NCBI RefSeq assembly: GCF_000213055.1
Contig: NZ_CM001165.1
Span: 7,061,445-7,125,444, forward strand
Length of the DNA: 64,000 nucleotides
Direction of reading: 5' to 3'
DNA from: Streptomyces sp. Tu6071
GTDB lineage: Bacteria; Actinomycetota; Actinomycetes; Streptomycetales; Streptomycetaceae
The stretch's first letter is position 1, and each line of letters begins with the position of its first letter. The notes beneath the pieces were generated by a model. That model was given only the letters and a program-made list of their open reading frames with translations, did no database searches and was not told the origin of the DNA. This document shows positions 7,923 through 16,661 of the stretch, one piece after another. The translations under genes and the position numbers were made by a program.

Positions 7923-8702
7923 ATGGGGAACGTGACGCGTACACGCATGAACCGGCGGCCTGGACGGCACGGAGCGGGAGGCCGCCCCGTGCGGGGCGTC
8001 CTGCTCTGCCTCCTGACGGCGGCGGCACTCACCGCCTGCTCGGGCGGGGACGGCGGGAGCGAGGCCCAGTCGGCCTCGGACGCCTCCGCCGCGCCCACGA
8101 GCGGGACGGCGAGCCCGCCCGGCCTGGGCTCCCCGGAGCCGAGCACCTCCGCCCCGCAGAGCACCTCGCCCGGCCAGTCGCGGGAGGGCTCGGGGGACAG
8201 CTCCCCGGGCCGTCCCCGGAGCACCCCGCCGAGCGCCGTGCCGAGCGCCTCCGCGAGCACGCCCGCGACCTCCGCGCCGAAGGACAGCGGCACCCCGCGC
8301 TGCGCCTCCGCCGGGATGCGGCTCGTCCTCGGGCGCGGCGACGTGGGCGCGGGCAACATCCACTACTCGCTCGTCTTCACCAACACCTCGGGCCGCACGT
8401 GCGTGCTCAGCGGCTACCCCGGGGTCTCCCATCTCGCGGGCGACGGGGCGCAGATCGGCGCTCCGGCGAAGCGCGAGGGAGGAGCCGGGAGCAGCGTCCG
8501 GCTCGCGCCGGGCGCCAAGGCGCACAGTGAGGTGCACACGCTCAACGGGGGAGTCGGGGGCCCCTGCCGGGCGAAGGGCGAACTGCTGCGGGTCTACCCG
8601 CCCGGCTCGCGGGAGGCGATGACGACGCGGGCGGGCGACTTCCGCGTCTGCGGGGACACCTTCACGGTGACGACGCTCAGCGCGGGCGCCGGTCCCTCCT
8701 GA
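7923..8702 (+). CDS. Secreted lipoprotein with a DUF4232-like domain
   Basis: 259 residues from ATG 7923 (an ATG at 7947 is also possible). Arg-rich head, hydrophobic core and a lipobox LTAC with the Cys followed by Ser-Gly-Gly, so the mature protein is a lipid-anchored cell-surface protein. About 100 residues of Ser/Pro/Thr linker precede a beta-sandwich region (about 135-258) containing SLVFTNTSGRTCVLSGYPGV, a pattern typical of DUF4232 proteins of Streptomyces, and four Cys residues that could pair. No enzyme motif is present. It is monocistronic and followed by a strong terminator. Confidence 0.85.
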   Translation: MGNVTRTRMNRRPGRHGAGGRPVRGVLLCLLTAAALTACSGGDGGSEAQSASDASAAPTSGTASPPGLGSPEPSTSAPQSTSPGQSREGSGDSSPGRPRSTPPSAVPSASASTPATSAPKDSGTPRCASAGMRLVLGRGDVGAGNIHYSLVFTNTSGRTCVLSGYPGVSHLAGDGAQIGAPAKREGGAGSSVRLAPGAKAHSEVHTLNGGVGGPCRAKGELLRVYPPGSREAMTTRAGDFRVCGDTFTVTTLSAGAGPS

Positions 8703-8740
8703 GCCTCGGCCCTCCCGCCCCGGCACGGCGAGTACGGGTG

Positions 8741-8773
8741 GGGGGGCGGCCCGCGATGCGCGGGCCGCCCCCC
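8741..8773. terminator. Bidirectional terminator between lipoprotein and chitinase genes
   Basis: A perfect 15-base-pair stem (8741-8755 with 8759-8773) with an ATG loop between the convergent stops at 8702 and 8801. Confidence 0.88.
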
Positions 8774-8800
8774 TCCCCGCAAGTCTGCGGGGTCACCCGT

Positions 8801-9568
8801 TCAGCAGCTCAGATTCGCGCCCGGGTCGACGCCCAGGATCTGCGCGAAGCGCGTGTAGCTGTCGACGCGGCTCTGCACCTGCGCCGGGTTCTTCCCGTCG
8901 CACTCCAGGCTGCCGTTGATGCTGCGGATCGTCTCGCCGAAGCCGCGCCCGTTGACGATCGCGTCGTGCGGCGTCATCGTGCCGGGGCCGTTCTGCGTGT
9001 TCCAGTACCACAGCCCGGTCTTCCAGGCGACGGCCGCGTCCTTCTCCACGAGGGACGGGTTGTTGAGGAGGTCGATGCCGAGCGCGTCGCCCGCCGCCTT
9101 GTAGTTGAAGTTCCAGCTGAGCTGGATGGGGCCGCGCCCGTAGTACTGGTCGGTCCCCGCCGGGCAGCCGTAGGGCTGCGAAGTGTCGCAGTAGTGCGGG
9201 TAGTTGGCGGTGTTCTGCTCGACGACGTAGACGAGGCCGCCGGTCTCGTGGCTCACGTTGGCGAGGAAGGCCGCGGCCTCCTGCTTGCGCGTCGTGTCGC
9301 TGCCGGTCCCCGAGAAGCCGGGGTAGGCGTCGAGCGCGGCCGTCAGGCCCTCGTACGTGTAGAACGAGTTGCGGCCCGGGAACATCTGGTCGAACTGGGA
9401 CTGGCTCACCACGAAGGCGGCGGCGGAGACGTGCTGACTCGTGCCGGCGTTCGCGGTGCGGGGGCTCGCCGCGGCGGTGGTGCCGCCGAGCGCGAGCGTG
9501 GTGAGGGCGGCGGCCGAGGCGGTCGCCGAGAGGAGAGCGAGCAATCGTGCGCGCACGGGGGGCTCCAT
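8801..9568 (-). CDS. Secreted GH19 chitinase
   Basis: 255 residues. A signal peptide covers about residues 1-34, and the rest is a GH19 catalytic domain with no carbohydrate-binding module. The family signature is intact: the general acid Glu in SHETGG (E108), a second Glu in VVEQN (E117), YYGRGPIQLSWNFNY and the late NGRGFGETIRSIN block. It endo-hydrolyses beta-1,4-GlcNAc chains with inversion. It lies 182 bases downstream of the AA10 LPMO gene on the same strand. I see no DasR-like box in that gap, so it may be read through from the LPMO promoter. Streptomyces GH19 catalytic-domain-only enzymes such as ChiG are the closest known type. Confidence 0.95.
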   Translation of the reverse strand: MEPPVRARLLALLSATASAAALTTLALGGTTAAASPRTANAGTSQHVSAAAFVVSQSQFDQMFPGRNSFYTYEGLTAALDAYPGFSGTGSDTTRKQEAAAFLANVSHETGGLVYVVEQNTANYPHYCDTSQPYGCPAGTDQYYGRGPIQLSWNFNYKAAGDALGIDLLNNPSLVEKDAAVAWKTGLWYWNTQNGPGTMTPHDAIVNGRGFGETIRSINGSLECDGKNPAQVQSRVDSYTRFAQILGVDPGANLSC

Positions 9569-9750
9569 TCGTGCGGGCGGGCCGCCGCGAGGAGGTGGCG
9601 GCGGCCCGCCGGTGTGGGGGGAGGGGGTGGGGCTGGGGAAGCACCACGGGCGGGGGTGCGGGGCCCGCGCCCGTGGCTCGCGCTTCGTGGAAGTGCCTTG
9701 TGCTGCTTGCCGATTACTGCCTGACGCTTACTGCCTGCCGCACGGGACCT

Positions 9751-10266
9751 CTACCGCACCGTGACGTCGATGCAGTTGTAGAAGGCGTTGGTGGTGTCGG
9801 CGATGTTCCACACCGCGAGGACCTTCTGCTTGCCCTTCAAGTTCCCGAAGTTGACGGTGTGGGTCACGGTGGCGCCGGGCTTGGCACCGCCGTCGTTGAA
9901 CTCGGCTATCTTCTGGCCGCCGACGAAGTACTGCCAGGTGCTCGTGGAGTGCTGCGCCGTGAGCTTCCAGCTGAACTGCGTGGAGGAGCTGACCGGGGTC
10001 GCCACCCAGCCCTTGGAGTCGTCGTCGAGTTCCGCGAAGCGCGAGTTGCCGCCGCTGCAACTCGTCAGGCCCTTGGGCCCCTCGACGCTCTGCGGCTCGT
10101 ACTTGATCTCGCCACAGGAGACGGTGCCGGCCGCGCACTGGGCCTGCCTGCTCGGCGGGTTGCTGATGTAGCCGTGGGCGCTCGCGGTGCTCGCACCGAG
10201 CGTGAGGGCGAGGGCGGGGGCCAGGACGGCGCCCGCTCCGATGGCGAACTTCCTTTTGGCGTGCAT
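9751..10266 (-). CDS. Secreted AA10 lytic polysaccharide monooxygenase (chitin-active type)
   Basis: 171 residues. The signal peptide ends STASA|H, leaving His31 as the N-terminal residue of the mature protein. That His and the second one at about residue 106 (TAQHSTST) form the copper histidine brace. Four Cys residues could form two disulfides, and there is no extra binding module. The size and the HGYISNPPSRQ start match the small single-domain chitin-active AA10 (CHB/ChbB-type) proteins of Streptomyces. The ATG at 10266 has a very good Shine-Dalgarno (GAAGGAGA). Two DasR-like boxes lie upstream, so GlcNAc should induce it. It works with the chitinase just downstream. Confidence 0.95.
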   Translation of the reverse strand: MHAKRKFAIGAGAVLAPALALTLGASTASAHGYISNPPSRQAQCAAGTVSCGEIKYEPQSVEGPKGLTSCSGGNSRFAELDDDSKGWVATPVSSSTQFSWKLTAQHSTSTWQYFVGGQKIAEFNDGGAKPGATVTHTVNFGNLKGKQKVLAVWNIADTTNAFYNCIDVTVR

Positions 10267-10420
10267 GAGTTCTCCTTCACTGCGGTCGGTCTGCCCGGGA
10301 GCGGTGCGGCGATTGGGGCGCCGTGCCGTCCGGACGGGCCTCTCAGGGTGGGGGTGCAAGAGGCGCGAAGGCTTCTGGCCGCGACCGGTGAACACGGCAC
10401 GGGAGTACCGGAGTTCCCAA

Positions 10421-10470
10421 TGGTCTGGGCCACTTGGACTAGACCATACCGAGTCACGTGTTCACGTCAA
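10421..10470 (-). promoter_or_regulatory. LPMO promoter with two DasR (dre)-like boxes
   Basis: The two boxes are TGGTCTGGGCCA at 10421-10432 and TGGACTAGACCA at 10435-10446, each close to the TGGTCTAGACCA core of DasR sites. On the minus strand TTGACG (10470-10465) and TATGGT (10448-10443) are 16 bases apart, so the proximal box overlaps the -10 element. This predicts repression by DasR, lifted by glucosamine phosphates. The rest of the 10267-10694 gap holds a long 5' leader for the LPMO on one side and the photolyase upstream region on the other. In the latter only a short AAGCGCTT palindrome (10479-10486) stands out. Confidence 0.75.
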
Positions 10471-10694
10471 GGGAGCGGAAGCGCTTGACCGGAGTGCGCC
10501 CCCGTCCTGAGCGGGGCGCGGTATCCTCCGCGCCGCGCGCGGCAGTTGCCCCCGCGCGGGCGGGTTTGCCCCGAACGCGTGAGCGTCGTGCGGGTGTTCT
10601 ACTCCCGTCCTCCCGCGTGGGAAGCGCGTCGTACGGCCCCCGTCCGGCGATCATCGCGGTAGTCCGTCCCGTACGTCCCCCAGCGGAGCCCGCC

Positions 10695-12062
10695 GTGAAG
10701 GCATCGATCGTCCTCTACACCTCCGACCTGCGCCTGCACGACCACCCGCCCCTGCGCGCCGCCGTGCGCGAGGCCGAGGAGGTGGTGCCGCTCTTCGTCC
10801 GCGACCCCGGAATCAAGAAGGTGGGTTTCCACGCGGCCAATCGGGCCGCCTTCCTCGCCGACTGCCTCGGCGACCTCGACGCGGGACTGCGCGAGCGCGG
10901 CGGCCGGCTCGTGGTGCGCGCGGGCGAGCCCGCACAGGTCGTGCGCGAACTCGTCGGGTCCACGGGCGCGGAGCGCGTGCACGTGGCGGCCGGGGTCAGC
11001 GCGTACGCGAGGAACCGCGCCGACCGGCTGCGCGCGGCGCTCGAAGGGACGGGCGCCGAACTCGTCGAGCACGAGGCGGTGATCACGGCACTGCCGCCCG
11101 GCGAGGTCGTCCCGGGCTCCAAGGACCACTTCGCCGTCTTCACCCCGTACCACCGCCAGTGGTCGGCCCAGCACCTGCGCGAACCCCTCGGCGCGCCGCG
11201 CAAGCTGAGCGTTCCGTCGAAGGTCCGCTCCGACGGGGTCCCGCGCCGCGAGGACGTCGAGGGGGTCTCGCCGGGGCTCGCCCGGGGCGGCGAGCGCGAG
11301 GGCCGCGCGCGGCTCGCGGACTGGCGGCGCGACGGGATCAGCCGGTACGAGGACCTGCACGACGACCTCGCGGGCGACGGCACCTCGCGGCTCTCCCCGT
11401 ACCTCCACTTCGGGGCGCTCTCGGCGGCCGAGTGCGTGCACCGGGCGCGCGCCGTCGGCGGGGCGGGGGCCGACGCCTTCGTGCGGCAACTGTGCTGGCG
11501 CGACTTCCACCACCAGGTGCTCGCCGCACGCCCCGCCGCCGCCCACGAGGACTACCGCCCGCGCGGCGACCACTGGCGCACCGGGAGCGACGCGGAGCAC
11601 GAGGCCGCCGCCTGGCGCGAGGGCCGCACCGGCTACCCCGTCGTCGACGCCGCGATGCGGCAGCTCGCGCACGAGGGCTGGATGCACAACCGGGGCAGGC
11701 TCCTCGCCGCGAGCTTCCTCACCAAGACCCTCTACCTCGACTGGCGGCTCGGCGCCGCGCACTTCCTCGACCTCCTGGTCGACGGCGACCTCGTCAACAA
11801 CCAGATGAACTGGCAGTGGGTCGCGGGGACCGGCACCGACACCCGCCCCGGGCGGGTGCTCAACCCGCTCACGCAGGCCCGCAAGTACGACCCGGAGGGC
11901 GACTACGTACGCCATTGGGTGCCCGAGCTGCGCGGCATCGAGGGGCGCGCGGTGCACGAGCCGTGGAAGCGCCCGCGCGAGGAGCGCGAGGGGTACCCCG
12001 AGCCGCTCGTCGACCTCGCCGAGGGCCGCGACCGCTTCCGCAGGGCCCGCGAGAAGGGCTGA
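10695..12062 (+). CDS. phr: Deoxyribodipyrimidine photolyase (class I CPD photolyase)
   Basis: 455 residues from GTG 10695 with GGAG seven bases upstream. The N-terminal Rossmann domain begins VLYTSDLRLHDHPPL, the antenna-chromophore domain. The C-terminal helical FAD domain carries the family blocks RYEDLHDDLAGDGTSRLSPY, DAAMRQLAHEGWMHNRGR, DGDLVNNQMNWQWVAGTGTD and the RKYDPEGDYVRHWVPEL ending. It repairs UV pyrimidine dimers using blue light. Length matches the family. It stands alone, with no carotenoid or MerR light-response genes around it, so light regulation is not evident here. Confidence 0.95.
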   Translation: MKASIVLYTSDLRLHDHPPLRAAVREAEEVVPLFVRDPGIKKVGFHAANRAAFLADCLGDLDAGLRERGGRLVVRAGEPAQVVRELVGSTGAERVHVAAGVSAYARNRADRLRAALEGTGAELVEHEAVITALPPGEVVPGSKDHFAVFTPYHRQWSAQHLREPLGAPRKLSVPSKVRSDGVPRREDVEGVSPGLARGGEREGRARLADWRRDGISRYEDLHDDLAGDGTSRLSPYLHFGALSAAECVHRARAVGGAGADAFVRQLCWRDFHHQVLAARPAAAHEDYRPRGDHWRTGSDAEHEAAAWREGRTGYPVVDAAMRQLAHEGWMHNRGRLLAASFLTKTLYLDWRLGAAHFLDLLVDGDLVNNQMNWQWVAGTGTDTRPGRVLNPLTQARKYDPEGDYVRHWVPELRGIEGRAVHEPWKRPREEREGYPEPLVDLAEGRDRFRRAREKG

Positions 12063-12197
12063 GCCGGGCGGGGTGGTGTGCGCGGGGCGTACGAGGGCAC
12101 GCGGAGCCGTGGCGGAGGCATCCCTTCCGCCACGCGCGGCGGGCCCGTACCGCGAGTGACAACCCGCGCACATCGTGTCGAAACAGGGCAGAATGGT

Positions 12198-12217
12198 GTT
12201 TTCCGCCCCCGGAAAAC
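12198..12217. promoter_or_regulatory. Inverted repeat upstream of the aldo/keto reductase gene
   Basis: GTTTTCCG and CGGAAAAC are separated by CCCC, 90 bases before the GTG at 12307. It could be an operator or an RNA hairpin in the leader. CAGAAT at 12189-12194 may be a -10 element, but I find no matching -35, so promoter placement is open. Confidence 0.4.
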
Positions 12218-12306
12218 GGGGAGGCGGACCACCGTGGCGGTGGAGCACCTCGCCCGCGTGCGATCCGTACGGCTCCCGCCCCCGCCGAACGAATGAGGAG
12301 AGGCAC

Positions 12307-13140
12307 GTGCCCGCAGTACCGAACATCACCCTCAACAACGGCGTGGAGATCCCCCAGCTCGGTTTCGGGGTCTTCCAGGTCCCGCCGGAGAAGACCAAGG
12401 AGGCCACGCTCAGCGCCCTCGACGTCGGCTACCGGCACATCGACACCGCCGAGATGTACGGCAACGAGAAGGAGGTCGGGCAGGCGGTCCGCGAGTCCGG
12501 CATCGACCGCGCGGAGCTGTTCGTCACGAGCAAGCTCAACAACGGCTTCCACGCCCACGACGACGCGCTCGCCGCCTTCGACCAGAGCCTCGCCGATCTC
12601 GACATCGGCTACCTCGACCTCTTCCTGATCCACTGGCCGCTGCCCAAGGTCGGCGACTTCGTCGAGACCTGGAAGGCGCTGGAGGAGGTCTACCGCTCGG
12701 GGCGCGCCAAGGCGATCGGCGTCTCGAACTTCCAGCCGCACCACCTGCGGCGCCTCCTGGACGAGACGGACGTCGTCCCCGCCGTCAACCAGATCGAGGT
12801 GCACCCGTACCTCACCCAGGAGACGGTGCGCGCCTTCGGCGCCGAGCACGGCATCGCGACCGAGGCGTGGTCCCCGATCGCCCAGGGCCTCGTCCTCAAG
12901 GACCCGGTCATCACCAGCATCGCCGACCGCCTCGGCAAGTCGGCCGCGCAGGTCACGCTGCGCTGGCACATCCAGCGCGGCGACATCGTCTTCCCGAAGT
13001 CCGTCACCCGCTCCCGCGTCGAGGAGAACTTCGCCCTGTTCGACTTCGAGCTGACCGAGGGCGACATGTCCGAGATCTCGGCCCTCAACCGCGACGAGCG
13101 CACGGGACCGAACCCGGACGAGTTCAACTACGTGCCGTAA
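12307..13140 (+). CDS. Aldo/keto reductase (NADPH-dependent, AKR5-like)
   Basis: 277 residues from GTG 12307 with GAGGAGAG before it. It is a TIM-barrel oxidoreductase. The catalytic tetrad is visible: Asp and Tyr in DTAEMYGNE, Lys in VTSKL and His in LIHWPLP. The cofactor-binding end block FPKSVTRSRVEENFALFDFEL is present. The length and the GFGVFQVPPEKT start resemble 2,5-diketo-D-gluconate-reductase-like AKR5 enzymes. The physiological carbonyl substrate cannot be told. It is monocistronic, with its own hairpin terminator. Confidence 0.93.
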   Translation: MPAVPNITLNNGVEIPQLGFGVFQVPPEKTKEATLSALDVGYRHIDTAEMYGNEKEVGQAVRESGIDRAELFVTSKLNNGFHAHDDALAAFDQSLADLDIGYLDLFLIHWPLPKVGDFVETWKALEEVYRSGRAKAIGVSNFQPHHLRRLLDETDVVPAVNQIEVHPYLTQETVRAFGAEHGIATEAWSPIAQGLVLKDPVITSIADRLGKSAAQVTLRWHIQRGDIVFPKSVTRSRVEENFALFDFELTEGDMSEISALNRDERTGPNPDEFNYVP

Positions 13141-13161
13141 GCGGCTTCGCCGCGCGTACCA

Positions 13162-13185
13162 GCCCCCGGAATCTGCTCCGGGGGC
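13162..13185 (+). terminator. Terminator after the aldo/keto reductase gene
   Basis: GCCCCCGGA (13162-13170) and TCCGGGGGC (13177-13185) form a perfect nine-base-pair stem with a six-base loop, 21 bases after the stop. Confidence 0.8.
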
Positions 13186-13266
13186 CATTCGCGCGGCGCC
13201 GGGCCCGGGGCGGCCGTCCCGCGTTCGGCCGGGGGAGGGGCCCGCGGGCCGGGGTGCGAGCCGCGT

Positions 13267-13297
13267 TTGACTTCGAGTGCGCTCCAGTTCGTAGCGT
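13267..13297 (+). promoter_or_regulatory. MerR-type promoter with 19-base spacer, probably leaderless
   Basis: TTGACT (13267-13272) and TAGCGT (13292-13297) are separated by 19 bases, too long for ordinary sigma-70 recognition and typical of MerR-family activation. The spacer holds an imperfect dyad, ACTTCGAGTG with CGCTCCAGTT. A start site seven bases past the -10 falls on or next to the A of the ATG at 13305, and there is no Shine-Dalgarno, so the message is probably leaderless. Confidence 0.65.
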
Positions 13298-13304
13298 CGT
13301 CGTC

Positions 13305-14279
13305 ATGACCCGTAGCCAGCAGCACCCCATCGGTTCCCCCTTCGGCCACGACTCCACCGCGAGCGAAGTGCTCTCCGGCATCGACCTCGGCGGCAAGCTC
13401 GCCGTCGTCACGGGGGGTTACTCCGGCATCGGCCTGGAGACCACCCGCGCCCTCGCCGGGGCGGGCGCCCACGTCGTCGTGCCCGCGCGCCGGCCCGAGG
13501 CCGCGCGCGAGGCGCTCGCCGACATCGAGGGCACCGAGGTCGCCACCCTCGACCTGGGCGACCTCGACAGCGTCCGGGCCTTCGCCGAGGAGTTCCGCGC
13601 CTCGGGCCGTTCGATCGACCTCCTCATCAACAACGCGGGGATCATGGCCTGCCCCGAGACCCGCGTCGGGCCCGGCTGGGAGGCCCAGTTCGGCACGAAC
13701 CACCTCGGCCACTACGCCCTCACCAACCTCCTGCGCCCGGCGCTCGTCGCGGACGGCGGCGCCCGCGTCGTCGAGCTGTCCTCGACGGGGCACCTGCGCT
13801 CCGGCATCCGCTGGGACGACGTCGACTTCCGCGAGGGCTACGACAAGTGGGAGGCGTACGGGCAGGCCAAGACGGCCAACGTGCTCTTCGCCGTCCACCT
13901 CGACGCCCTCGCGGCCGAGGACGGCGTACGGGCCTTCGCGCTGCACCCCGGCGGCATCCTCACGCCGCTCCAGCGCCACCTGGAGCGGCAGGAGATGGTG
14001 GACAGGGGCTGGATCGACGAGCAGGGCGAGCTGATCGACCCCGATGTCTTCAAGACCCCCGAGCAGGGCGCGGCCACGACCGTCTTCGCCGCGACCTCGC
14101 CGCTCCTCGACGGCCTCGGCGGCCTCTACCTGGAGGACTGCGAGGTCGCCGTCCCCGCCGACGAGGCTCCCGAGGGAAGCGGCGGCGTCAAGGACTGGGC
14201 GATCGACCCCGAGCAGGCGGCCCGGCTGTGGGCCCTGTCCGCCGAGCGCACGGGCATCGACACCTTCGGACGCGGCTGA
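13305..14279 (+). CDS. Short-chain dehydrogenase/reductase (retinol-dehydrogenase-like)
   Basis: 324 residues. The Rossmann motif TGGYSGIG is near residue 38, with NNAG, a catalytic Ser in ELSSTG and Tyr/Lys in YGQAK all present. At over 300 residues it is longer than classical SDRs, with an extended C-terminus like the WW-domain-oxidoreductase/retinol-dehydrogenase group. The substrate is unknown. It is expressed from a MerR-type promoter that likely responds to an electrophile or redox stress, and the regulator is not in the window. It is convergent with the LLM gene ending at 14391. Confidence 0.92.
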   Translation: MTRSQQHPIGSPFGHDSTASEVLSGIDLGGKLAVVTGGYSGIGLETTRALAGAGAHVVVPARRPEAAREALADIEGTEVATLDLGDLDSVRAFAEEFRASGRSIDLLINNAGIMACPETRVGPGWEAQFGTNHLGHYALTNLLRPALVADGGARVVELSSTGHLRSGIRWDDVDFREGYDKWEAYGQAKTANVLFAVHLDALAAEDGVRAFALHPGGILTPLQRHLERQEMVDRGWIDEQGELIDPDVFKTPEQGAATTVFAATSPLLDGLGGLYLEDCEVAVPADEAPEGSGGVKDWAIDPEQAARLWALSAERTGIDTFGRG

Positions 14280-14390
14280 GGGACCGGGGAATCGGGGCGG
14301 CACGGGGGAGCGGGGGCCGCACCGCGCCGGGCGCCTCGCAGGCGGAGCGGCCCGGTTCCCGCACCGCCCCGGCCCGGTCCCCCCTCGTCC

Positions 14391-15239
14391 TCAGCCCTTC
14401 AGCTCCAGCACCCCCGCCAGCTCCCGCCACCCGGCGCGCGGCAGCGAGTCCGGGTTGCCGTCGAGGAGCTGGACGGCGACGTGGTCGGCGCCCGCCTCGT
14501 GGTACTCGGCGATGCGGCCCCGTACGGTCTCCGGCGAGCCCCAGATGACCGTCGCGTCCACGAGCCGGTCGCTGCCGCCCGCGCGGAAGTCCTCCTCGGT
14601 GAAGCCGAGGCGCAGCCAGTTGTTCGTGTAGTTGGGCAGCTTGAGGTACATCGCGAGGACCTGCCGCCCGATCGCGCGGGCCCGCTCGGCGTCCTCGCTC
14701 AGCACGACCTTCACCTCGGGCGCGAGCAGCGGCCCGGGGCCGAGGGCCTCGCGGGCCTCGGCGGTGTGCTGCGGCGTCACGAGGTACGGGTGCGCGCCGG
14801 CCGCGCGGGTCCCCGCGAGCTTCAGCATCTTCGGGCCGAGTGCCGCGAGGACGCGCCGCGCGGCGGGGACGGGGCGCGGGGCCGCGTCGAGCGTGTCGAG
14901 GTAGGCGACCATCGTCGAGTACGGCTTGCGGTAGTTCTTCACGGCGGGGGCGTGGCTCGCGCCGAGGCCGAGGAGGTAGCGGCCCGGGTGTGCCTCGTCG
15001 AGGTCCGACGCCTCGGCGGCGACGTCCTCGGCCGTGTGCTCCCAGATGTTGAGGATGCCGTTGGCGACGGTGATCCGCGAGGTCGCGGCGACGAGCGCGG
15101 CGGCCCCCGTCACGCTGCTGTTCCCGCCGAGCCACACCGCCCCGTACCCCAGCTCCTCCAGTTCCCCGGTCGCCTCCTGGGCGATCGGGTCCCCCTTGCT
15201 CAGCAGCCCGTTCCAGATGCCGATACGGCCCATGTCCAT
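14391..15239 (-). CDS. LLM-class F420-dependent oxidoreductase
   Basis: 282 residues. The ATG at 15239 has AGGAAGGA five bases upstream; an ATG two codons later is weaker. It is a luciferase-like TIM barrel. The GIWNGLLSKG start, AVWLGGNSS, the IWEHTAEDV block and HPGRYLLGLGASHAP match the subgroup of actinobacterial LLM enzymes that use coenzyme F420. It probably transfers hydride to or from an organic substrate; which one cannot be told. It is monocistronic, next to a second LLM enzyme of a different class at 15412. Confidence 0.88.
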   Translation of the reverse strand: MDMGRIGIWNGLLSKGDPIAQEATGELEELGYGAVWLGGNSSVTGAAALVAATSRITVANGILNIWEHTAEDVAAEASDLDEAHPGRYLLGLGASHAPAVKNYRKPYSTMVAYLDTLDAAPRPVPAARRVLAALGPKMLKLAGTRAAGAHPYLVTPQHTAEAREALGPGPLLAPEVKVVLSEDAERARAIGRQVLAMYLKLPNYTNNWLRLGFTEEDFRAGGSDRLVDATVIWGSPETVRGRIAEYHEAGADHVAVQLLDGNPDSLPRAGWRELAGVLELKG

Positions 15240-15411
15240 GCCGGTCCTTCCTGTCGGTGCGATCCGGCGCGACGGTACGGGATCGCGGCACCGCCGTCCG
15301 GGAGGCTTCACCGGCGCCAACCGCACCGGTGATCACAGCTATTCCCCGCCGGACCCCGGTCGCGTTCCTCCCCCTCCGTGTCTTCACCGGAAGGAACCGG
15401 TGTGCGGTCGC

Positions 15412-16533
15412 TCAGGCGCGAGGACGGGCCCCCGCACGGGGGGACCGCCACAGTCCCCGGCGCTCCAGGAGCGGCAGCACCCCCTCGCCGAACCAGTACG
15501 CCTCCTCCAGGTGCGGGTAGCCGGAGAGGACGAACTCGTCGATGCCCACCGCGTGGTACTCCTCGACGAGCCGGGCCACCTCCTCGTGCGAGCCGACCAT
15601 CGCGGTGCCCGCGCCGCCCCGCACGAGCCCGACGCCCGCCCACAGGTTCGGGTGGATCTCCAGCGCGTCGCGCCGCCCGCCGTGGAGCGCGAGCATCCGC
15701 CGCTGCCCCTCCGACTCGCTGCGGCCCAGCCCCCGCTGGACGTCCTCGACGAGCTTCTCGTCGATCCCGTCGAGCAGCCGCGCCGCCTCGGCCCACGCGT
15801 CCTCCGAGCGGTCCCGCGTGAGCGTGTGCAGCCGGATACCGAAGCGCACCTCGCGCCCTTCCCGGGCCGCCAGCTCCCGCACCGCGCCGATCTTCTCCGC
15901 GACGGCGGCGGGCGGCTCGCCCCACGTCAGGTACACGTCCGCGTGCCGGGCCGCCACGCGCAGCGCGGCGGGCGACGAGCCGCCGAAGTACACGGGCGGC
16001 ACGGGGTCGGGGAGCCGCCCGAGGCGCGCGCCCTCGACCCTGAGGTGCTCCCCGGCGTGGTCCACGGTCCCGCCGCGCCACAGGCTCCGTACGACGTGCA
16101 GGAACTCGTCCGTGCGGGCGTAGCGCCCGTCCTTGTCGAGGAAGTCCCCGAACGCGCGCTGCTCGGCGCTCTCGCCACCGGTCACGACGTTGAGCAGCAG
16201 CCGCCCGCCCGACTGCCACTGGTAGGAGGCGGCCATCTGCGCCGCGAGCGTCGGCGAGAGCGCGCCGGGGCGGAAGGCCACAAGGAACTTGAAGCGCTCG
16301 GTGTGCTGGCTGAGCATCGCCGTCGTCAGCCAGGCGTCCTCGCACCACGTGCCGGTCGGCGTCAACGCCCCCTCGAAGCCGAGCTGTTCGGCGGAGCGCG
16401 CGATGAGGGCCAGGTACTCGACGGAGGGCGGGCGGTCGCCGCCGCTCGCGGTCACGGGCGTGCCGTGGCCGCCGCCGACGACCTCGCGGCTGTCGCCGTT
16501 GGTGGGCAGGAACCAGTGGAAGGTCAGAGGCAC
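15412..16533 (-). CDS. ssuD: FMNH2-dependent alkanesulfonate monooxygenase-like enzyme (LLM class)
   Basis: 373 residues from GTG 16533 (GGAG seven bases upstream). It is a flavin-dependent TIM barrel with the SsuD-type blocks FHWFLPTNGDSR, GALTPTGTWCEDAW, SYQWQSGGRLLLNVVTGG, DEFLHVVRSLW and PPVYFGGSSPAA. SsuD enzymes use reduced FMN and O2 to release sulfite from alkanesulfonates as a sulfur source. No flavin reductase (ssuE) or transporter is adjacent; an SsuBCA-like importer lies 31 kb away at 47.7-50.5 kb. A 36-residue leader peptide of the type found before sulfur-assimilation genes precedes it, which supports a sulfur role. It could instead be a related sulfone or dimethylsulfone monooxygenase. 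Confidence 0.88.
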   Translation of the reverse strand: MPLTFHWFLPTNGDSREVVGGGHGTPVTASGGDRPPSVEYLALIARSAEQLGFEGALTPTGTWCEDAWLTTAMLSQHTERFKFLVAFRPGALSPTLAAQMAASYQWQSGGRLLLNVVTGGESAEQRAFGDFLDKDGRYARTDEFLHVVRSLWRGGTVDHAGEHLRVEGARLGRLPDPVPPVYFGGSSPAALRVAARHADVYLTWGEPPAAVAEKIGAVRELAAREGREVRFGIRLHTLTRDRSEDAWAEAARLLDGIDEKLVEDVQRGLGRSESEGQRRMLALHGGRRDALEIHPNLWAGVGLVRGGAGTAMVGSHEEVARLVEEYHAVGIDEFVLSGYPHLEEAYWFGEGVLPLLERRGLWRSPRAGARPRA

Positions 16534-16661
16534 GGGAAAGCTCCGTTCGGCACGGGGGACCCGCCGGGGCGCGCGGGGGGAGGAGCACGGCGCGCGAGCG
16601 CGAGGCGCGCGGCGCGACGCCGTACAGGGGGAGGGGAGGCGGTACGGGAGAGGGGCGCCGC

